A stretch of 6,532 bases of DNA from Gammaproteobacteria bacterium RIFCSPHIGHO2_12_FULL_38_11 (GTDB lineage Bacteria; Pseudomonadota; Gammaproteobacteria; Coxiellales; Coxiellaceae): contig MGXX01000032.1 of the NCBI GenBank assembly GCA_001801515.1, positions 1 through 6,532 of the forward strand, given 5' to 3'. Both the position numbers and the translations under genes were made by a program. Of the stretch, positions 1 to 3,907 are shown piece after piece. How positions within the stretch are numbered: the stretch's first letter is position 1; every line of letters begins with the position of its first letter. The notes under the pieces were generated by a model that did no database searches, was not told the DNA's origin, and saw only the letters and a list, made by a program, of their open reading frames with translations.

Positions 1-1443
1 CACCACGGATTATCGGTAGAGCAGGGCAAGGTTCTCGATCACTTGGTGGGCGGCGGTGATTTACGGAACGTAGTGGGATTTGCTGGTACTGGCAAAAGTA
101 AGATGTTGGGTGCGGCAAAGGAAGTATGGGAGAAGGCTGGCTATAGAGTGCTAGGTGCCAGCTTATCAGGAATTGCGGCAGAAACCCTTGAGGCGAGCAG
201 TGGCATTGAAAGCCGAACGCTCGCCAGTCGATTTTATTATTGGGATAGAGGGCAGGAAATACTGACTGCCAAAGATATTCTAGTTATAGATGAGGCTGGC
301 ATGTTGGGGTCTCGTCAAGTAGGGGAGGTGCTTGAAGAGGCAAACAAGCGCGGCGCCAAAGTAGTTATGGTTGGTGACCCTGAACAGCTACAAGCAATAG
401 AAGCAGGGGCAGCTTTCCGAGCTATAGCTGAAAAAACATCGTTTGTTGAATTGACCGAAATCTGGCGGCAGAAAGCAGACTGGCAGAAGGATGCGACGAT
501 TCAGTTTGCCACGAAGCAAACGGCCGAAGCGTTGGAACAATACGCTAAACACGACTGTATATATGATTTTGATACCCAGGTTCAAGCTAAAGAGGCTTTA
601 GTGGATGCTTGGAATGATGTTCGAATAGCCAATCCAGACAAAACGCAAATTATGTTGGCGTATACCAGGGTGGATTCGCGCGATTTGAATGTAATGGCAA
701 GATCGCTTCGCCAGTCATTAGGTGAGCTAGGCGAAGATCATGATATCTCCACGGCTAGGGGCGAACGAACATTTGCAGAAGGCGATAGAATTTATTTCTT
801 TAAGAATGACCGCGAGCTGGGAGTTAAAAACGGTACACTTGGCACTATTGTTGAGATAGCTGAAGGTAAGCTTGGCAAGGAATTAACTGTTCGGCTTGAT
901 AAGGAAGAGGGTGGAAAGCCTATTACTATCGATTTCTCACTTGAGCGATATAACGAGTTGGATTATGGCTATGCTGCAACTATTCATAAAGGGCAGGGCG
1001 TTACTGTTGATAATACCTATGTACTGGCATCTGAATATTTAGACAGACATGCAACGTATGTTGCTATGACAAGACATCGAGAGACAGCAGAGCTTTATTG
1101 GAGCAAAGAGGTATTTCCACACTACGATAGTATGGTCAAGACCCTTTCTCGGGAAAGAGGAAAAGACTCAACTCTAGACTATGAGCAAGAGAAACAGTTT
1201 GCACAAAATCGTGGGTTTTCATTGTCAGAAGGATGGGGTGGTTTTGAAAGCTACCCGGCCGAAAGTGGACGTGATGAATATAAAGTACCAGCCGGTTTCG
1301 AAGACTTGTTTACACCCGATATGTTGAAAAAGATAAATGATTCTAAGAATGCTGATTATAATGATTTTCTTGTTAGCAAGAGAGATGATGAGTTTAAAAA
1401 TGATCTAGCAAAATCGAAAGATGATAAGGAAATCGATTTTTAA
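1..1443 (+). CDS. traA: Ti-type conjugative relaxase TraA, helicase part (5' end outside window)
   Basis: The frame is open from base 1, so this is the C-terminal 480 residues of a longer protein; the ATG at base 43 is internal, since family-like sequence (LSVEQGKVLDHL) precedes it. In window residue numbers, Walker A GFAGTGKS is at 26-33, Walker B LVIDEAGML at 94-102, a GDPEQLQAI motif III at 125-133, EIWRQ at 153-157, an ATIHKGQGVTVD motif at about 325-336 and TYVAMTRHRE at 352-361. This is the RecD/TraI-like superfamily 1 helicase module found behind the MobA/MobL nuclease domain in Ti-type TraA proteins. Such proteins nick the transfer origin and unwind the strand sent to the recipient. 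The nicking domain should lie left of the window. The last 120 or so residues are charged, low in motifs and end normally at a TAA. All helicase motifs look intact, so the gene is probably functional if its N-terminus is. Confidence 0.9.
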   Translation, partial: HHGLSVEQGKVLDHLVGGGDLRNVVGFAGTGKSKMLGAAKEVWEKAGYRVLGASLSGIAAETLEASSGIESRTLASRFYYWDRGQEILTAKDILVIDEAGMLGSRQVGEVLEEANKRGAKVVMVGDPEQLQAIEAGAAFRAIAEKTSFVELTEIWRQKADWQKDATIQFATKQTAEALEQYAKHDCIYDFDTQVQAKEALVDAWNDVRIANPDKTQIMLAYTRVDSRDLNVMARSLRQSLGELGEDHDISTARGERTFAEGDRIYFFKNDRELGVKNGTLGTIVEIAEGKLGKELTVRLDKEEGGKPITIDFSLERYNELDYGYAATIHKGQGVTVDNTYVLASEYLDRHATYVAMTRHRETAELYWSKEVFPHYDSMVKTLSRERGKDSTLDYEQEKQFAQNRGFSLSEGWGGFESYPAESGRDEYKVPAGFEDLFTPDMLKKINDSKNADYNDFLVSKRDDEFKNDLAKSKDDKEIDF

Positions 1444-1448
1444 TTTTA

Positions 1449-1515
1449 CGCTGAAACTGGAGAATTCTCCACACACAGGCGGAGAATTCAAAATTTCAGA
1501 TATTTCTTTCAGCGG
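1449..1515 (+). terminator. Possible terminator or attenuator hairpins after traA
   Basis: CGCTGAAA at 1449-1456, six bases after the traA stop, is the exact complement of TTTCAGCG at 1508-1515, which is followed by GGC and a short T run at 1517-1521. Nested inside is a perfect 9-bp stem, GAATTCTCC (1462-1470) with GGAGAATTC (1481-1489), around a 10-base loop. CTGAAA (1451-1456) can also pair with the nearer TTTCAG at 1494-1499. The position and the T run fit a rho-independent terminator, but the outer loop is long and the T run short, so a regulatory leader of the next gene is an equal possibility. Confidence 0.45.
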
Positions 1516-1534
1516 CTTTTTAAAAATTCTCCAG
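1457..1534. repeat. GGAGAATT repeat cluster (direct and inverted copies)
   Basis: The unit GGAGAATT(C) occurs four times in this short gap: forward at 1459-1467 and 1481-1489, and inverted at 1462-1470 and 1525-1532. The first forward and first inverted copies overlap to form the perfect 12-base palindrome GGAGAATTCTCC at 1459-1470. The outermost pair extends to 10 bases: CTGGAGAATT at 1457-1466 is complementary to AATTCTCCAG at 1525-1534. The repeats could be protein-binding half-sites or arms of alternative RNA stems; the sequence alone does not decide. Confidence 0.6.
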
Positions 1535-1540
1535 CTAGGA

Positions 1541-1546
1541 AAGGAG
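1541..1546 (+). promoter_or_regulatory. Ribosome binding site of the HEPN-like gene
   Basis: AAGGAG lies seven bases before the ATG at 1554, an ideal Shine-Dalgarno spacing that supports this start. CTCC at 1529-1532, part of the repeat cluster, is complementary to the GGAG core, so the site could be partly masked in the messenger. Confidence 0.75.
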
Positions 1547-1553
1547 CAAACAA

Positions 1554-2723
1554 ATGAAAGGAATCATTGAAAAATTAGCTGACCTGGGATCCAAAATTAT
1601 GGGTAACGGACAATATGAACAACAAATTAAAAAATCGATCTATGAAACAATAGTAGATGATCTTAAAAATCGCAAATCCTGTAGATGTAATTTGTTTATT
1701 TTCTATAGTAAAGAAAAACGAAACAGCATGTTGCAACAAATAACCAGCAAAAAAAATCTAAAATTAACCGTATGGGAGGTGCTAACACTTATCAATGCGA
1801 GTGCAGACAGAATACAAAATAACAATGAAAAAAAGTATCCGATTAAAGACGCTACAGATATTCAGGTTGAAGAATTTGCAAATGAAATTAGCCTCAGTAC
1901 TGCAAAATATATTTCAATGGAACATAAAAATACGCTTATTATTCCTATCCAAGGATTACCCGAACAAGCAAGAGAATACTTAAATGGCAAAATATTACCA
2001 AATGTAAAATTCCTCGCACAAAATAATTCTTTCAATATAGAGTTAGCCATTAACGGGCCTCTTGTTTACGGAAGTCATAATATTGCAATGACTGGTGTGA
2101 ATGCTCACATTCAAACTATTTTATGCACTGGTATATTATTAGATTTTTTCAATACCAGTCCATTACAAAAGTCAGCGCTTAGCTTTAAAGAGGCTAAATT
2201 TGAGAAAACAGAAGATTATGTGACAATCGATAAAGTGTTTTCAAACGAAACTGAAAGCCTATTCGAGGATATATCTATTGATCCATATGCTAGTGAAAAT
2301 GCAGAAAAATATTTCCGTACATTAAGTAAAATTTTAAATGATGATTTAAATTCTCCTGCTCTAATGTATTCATTAACATGGTATTGTAAGTCTCTCGACC
2401 TTGGCGACATTAAGACAATTTTTATCTGTAGATATATCGGATTTGAAGCATTGTCTGGCATATGGACGAAATCGAATAAAAATTATAGGACCTCTCAGGA
2501 TAAGGTTAAAAACACAATTCCTGCCTTACTAGCCAAAGATATTACAGATTTTAATGAAAAACAGAGCATGCTAAAGAACATCATCGATTTGCGAAACGAA
2601 CTATTTCATGGCGATAATAATGAAGGAAATATAGAAGAAATAGGCCGAAACATGCATATACAATATTTTAATCTAGGGTTGCTTTATAAAGAGCTATTCT
2701 TACGTACTGTTAATGCAACTTAA
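1554..2723 (+). CDS. Uncharacterised protein with C-terminal HEPN-like motif
   Basis: This 389-residue protein is not one I recognise as a whole. Near the C-terminus the segment LRNELFHGDN (346-355) contains R347-N348-x3-H352, the Rx4-6H signature of HEPN domains, especially the Apea/RiboL-PSP-like group, set between predicted helices at roughly 270-300, 335-350 and 363-385. HEPN proteins with this motif are often RNA-cutting toxins or parts of phage-defence systems; that role is inferred from the family. Residues 1-260 are a soluble-looking mix of helix and strand with no motif, signal peptide or clear membrane segment that I can name. The start is supported by AAGGAG seven bases upstream. 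The gene follows traA in the same direction after 110 bases and converges on the toxin gene. It is strongly AT-rich, unlike traA, which suggests separate acquisition. It has no obvious small partner gene beside it. Confidence 0.8.
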   Translation: MKGIIEKLADLGSKIMGNGQYEQQIKKSIYETIVDDLKNRKSCRCNLFIFYSKEKRNSMLQQITSKKNLKLTVWEVLTLINASADRIQNNNEKKYPIKDATDIQVEEFANEISLSTAKYISMEHKNTLIIPIQGLPEQAREYLNGKILPNVKFLAQNNSFNIELAINGPLVYGSHNIAMTGVNAHIQTILCTGILLDFFNTSPLQKSALSFKEAKFEKTEDYVTIDKVFSNETESLFEDISIDPYASENAEKYFRTLSKILNDDLNSPALMYSLTWYCKSLDLGDIKTIFICRYIGFEALSGIWTKSNKNYRTSQDKVKNTIPALLAKDITDFNEKQSMLKNIIDLRNELFHGDNNEGNIEEIGRNMHIQYFNLGLLYKELFLRTVNAT

Positions 2724-2818
2724 GCTGTCACGGAACCCTAGATGATATAGAGCATGAAAATTATTGGGGAAATTTAGCTTGATGGTTAGTCATAAATATT
2801 TAATATAGACTATACGAT
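2724..2818. other. Short convergent intergenic gap
   Basis: These 95 AT-rich bases separate the ends of the HEPN-like gene and the toxin gene, which converge. I see only a weak 5-bp inverted repeat, TAGTC (2787-2791) with GACTA (2808-2812), around an AT loop, and no convincing T-tailed terminator in either direction. Confidence 0.5.
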
Positions 2819-3343
2819 CTAACTCTCTTTAGTAAGAATGTCTCGTATTGTTGCCAGCGTCATAAACAGAGTCATTGGTTGTAGAGGTGACTCGACTAAA
2901 CCTCGTGATATATAAAATTGTTTTGCTTTATCTGATAAGGAATGAATCAGGATAGCAAACACTCCGGCATCTTGAGCAATGTTTACTGAGCGGATCATTG
3001 CGTCGCGTAATAGGGCACTTCCAAGACCCTTATTATGGTAATTCTTATCTATCGCTAATCTACCAAGTACTAGTACGGGTAATGAGTCAGGCATATTTCG
3101 TTGCATTGATTTTGGAGCTAACTCACGACTAATAGCTCCAGCAGAAAGACTGTAATAGCCCACAACTTCATTATTTTCATTGCATATAACAAAACACCGA
3201 GAAGCATCCGATGCATTATTTTTTGCAGCGCGCTTCTTTAACCAATCATTAAGAGTGGGTTCACTACAATCAAAGCTATCTACATCATGTTCATCAGATA
3301 ATAAAGATGGAGCTGTTAAATCTTGCACTTTTGTTTTTCCCAT
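2819..3343 (-). CDS. tacT: TacT-like GNAT acetyltransferase toxin
   Basis: A 174-residue GNAT-fold protein of the TacT/AtaT toxin family. Known members acetylate the free amino group of aminoacyl-tRNAs and so halt translation. The visible family marks are the N-terminal SFDCSEPTLNDWL segment (23-35), the core strand VVGYYSLSAGA (60-70), PVLVLGRLAID (89-99), the acetyl-CoA loop YHNKGLGSALL (102-112) and the C-terminal QFYISRGL (142-149), whose Y144 matches the conserved catalytic tyrosine. The end, LQPMTLFMTL, is also typical of the family. All parts are present, so it looks active. The start at 3343 gives the usual family N-terminus but has no evident Shine-Dalgarno sequence, and it overlaps the antitoxin end by 28 bases, so translation is probably coupled. 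The GNAT fold is certain; the tRNA substrate is inferred from family and partner. The symbol is by family only. Confidence 0.9.
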   Translation of the reverse strand: MGKTKVQDLTAPSLLSDEHDVDSFDCSEPTLNDWLKKRAAKNNASDASRCFVICNENNEVVGYYSLSAGAISRELAPKSMQRNMPDSLPVLVLGRLAIDKNYHNKGLGSALLRDAMIRSVNIAQDAGVFAILIHSLSDKAKQFYISRGLVESPLQPMTLFMTLATIRDILTKES

Positions 3344-3618
3344 GGAGCTTTTGTATTAAGTAATCTGCGTAGCTTATCCGTTGCTGGTAGTGGCTTATCA
3401 AGTAATGCTTGGAATTTAGCAAATGTATTAGCATCCACGGAAAAAAATGTTTGATCTAGTAAAACATTTTCTGCCTTACTGCAAGCAGCTTCAAGCATAA
3501 AATCAGATCGCGAACGTCCTAACCTTTCAGCGGCTTGATCAATCAAATCCCGTTGACGGGTTTTTGCCCGGATGTTGATGGATACTGATTCTTTTTCTTT
3601 AACATGAATGTGTGCCAT
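3316..3618 (-). CDS. tacA: DUF1778 (TacA-like) ribbon-helix-helix antitoxin
   Basis: A 100-residue DUF1778 protein, the usual partner of GNAT toxins. Residues 11-55 form the ribbon-helix-helix DNA-binding part: the strand SVSINIRAKT, then RQRDLIDQAAERLG and SRSDFMLEAACSKAENVLL, a run highly typical of the family. The segment LLDQTFFSVDANTFAKFQAL (53-72) and the tail ending LRRLLNTKAPWE (83-94) match the toxin-wrapping C-terminus of TacA-type antitoxins. It should neutralise the downstream acetyltransferase by covering its active site and, as a complex, repress its own promoter. GAGGTG lies about six bases before the ATG, supporting this start. It is the first gene of the pair, as is usual for this family. 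Nothing is broken or missing. The symbol is by family only. Confidence 0.92.
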   Translation of the reverse strand: MAHIHVKEKESVSINIRAKTRQRDLIDQAAERLGRSRSDFMLEAACSKAENVLLDQTFFSVDANTFAKFQALLDKPLPATDKLRRLLNTKAPWEKQKCKI

Positions 3619-3647
3619 ATAGCACCTCGGTAATTATATATACATAT

Positions 3648-3676
3648 AGTATACAATATTGTATAGAAAAATGCAA
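3648..3676 (-). promoter_or_regulatory. Sigma70-type promoter of the toxin-antitoxin operon
   Basis: Read on the minus strand, TTGCAT (3676-3671) and TATACT (3653-3648) are separated by exactly 17 bases. Both are close to the TTGACA and TATAAT consensus, and the -10 box lies about 30 bases upstream of the antitoxin ATG. This is the only good promoter I find for the pair. Confidence 0.75.
3650..3665. promoter_or_regulatory. Palindromic operator in the toxin-antitoxin promoter
   Basis: TATACAATATTGTATA is a perfect 16-base palindrome that covers part of the -10 box and most of the spacer. Ribbon-helix-helix antitoxins bind such symmetric sites as dimers, so a TacAT complex bound here would block RNA polymerase. 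Binding is inferred; the palindrome and its position are seen directly. Confidence 0.7.
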
Positions 3677-3869
3677 CACAGCACCAGAAGCGAGAGACCG
3701 GCCTGATTTGTACATTATTTTGCCAGTAAAAATCCTTACTAGCAGAATGTCTTTATTAATCAATATATTACAACACTATAGCCAGTTTGTAAAGCCCACT
3801 TGATGATTCCGTCATATGGGTGGCGCCTCCATAGCAACAATAGATGCTACTGACCATGATCTGGAGGTA
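3677..3869. other. Non-coding spacer between toxin-antitoxin promoter and transposon end
   Basis: I find no credible gene here. Three small hairpins can be drawn: GCCAGTAA (3722-3729) with TTACTAGC (3736-3743), having one mismatch; an imperfect palindrome centred on GGCGCC (3822-3827) with arms TATGG (3815-3819) and CCATA (3829-3833); and TAGCA (3832-3836) with TGCTA (3845-3849). None has a T run that would make it a terminator. The five bases just outside the transposon end are AGGTA (3865-3869), the expected place for one copy of a 5-base target duplication. Confidence 0.5.
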
Positions 3870-3907
3870 GGGTGTCCTGACATATAGGGACGAAATGTTA
3901 CGTTTGG
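3870..3907. repeat. Candidate 38-bp terminal inverted repeat of a Tn3-family transposon
   Basis: The stretch begins GGGTGTCCTGACA and ends TTACGTTTGG, exactly 38 bases. Tn3-family ends are usually 38 bases, start GGGG and finish near ACGTTAAG or ACGCTAAG, so both borders fit with small changes. The transposase stop codon (3898-3900 on the minus strand) falls inside, and the protein ends in IRPLQT, matching the LRPLR-type tail that many Tn3 transposases encode at their inner repeat border. The partner repeat lies outside the window, so this call rests on position and pattern. Confidence 0.7.

Noticed and set aside
388..585. Minus-strand open frame inside traA
   Set aside because: It is a shadow of the helicase coding frame with cysteine- and phenylalanine-rich, unprotein-like composition.
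1459..1534. GGAGAATT repeats as a CRISPR array or replication iterons
   Set aside because: There are only four short copies, in mixed orientation and without regular spacing.
2787..2812. TAGTC/GACTA hairpin as a shared terminator for the convergent genes
   Set aside because: The stem is only five pairs with an AT-rich 16-base loop and no T run.
3612..3803. 63-residue open frame on the plus strand
   Set aside because: It starts inside the antitoxin start region and runs through its promoter and operator; it has no recognisable domain and no good ribosome binding site.
3811..3820. GTCATATGGG resembles GACATATAGGG within the Tn3 end, suggesting a degenerate second end
   Set aside because: The similarity covers only about ten bases and does not extend to the 38-base borders; chance is likely in AT-rich DNA.
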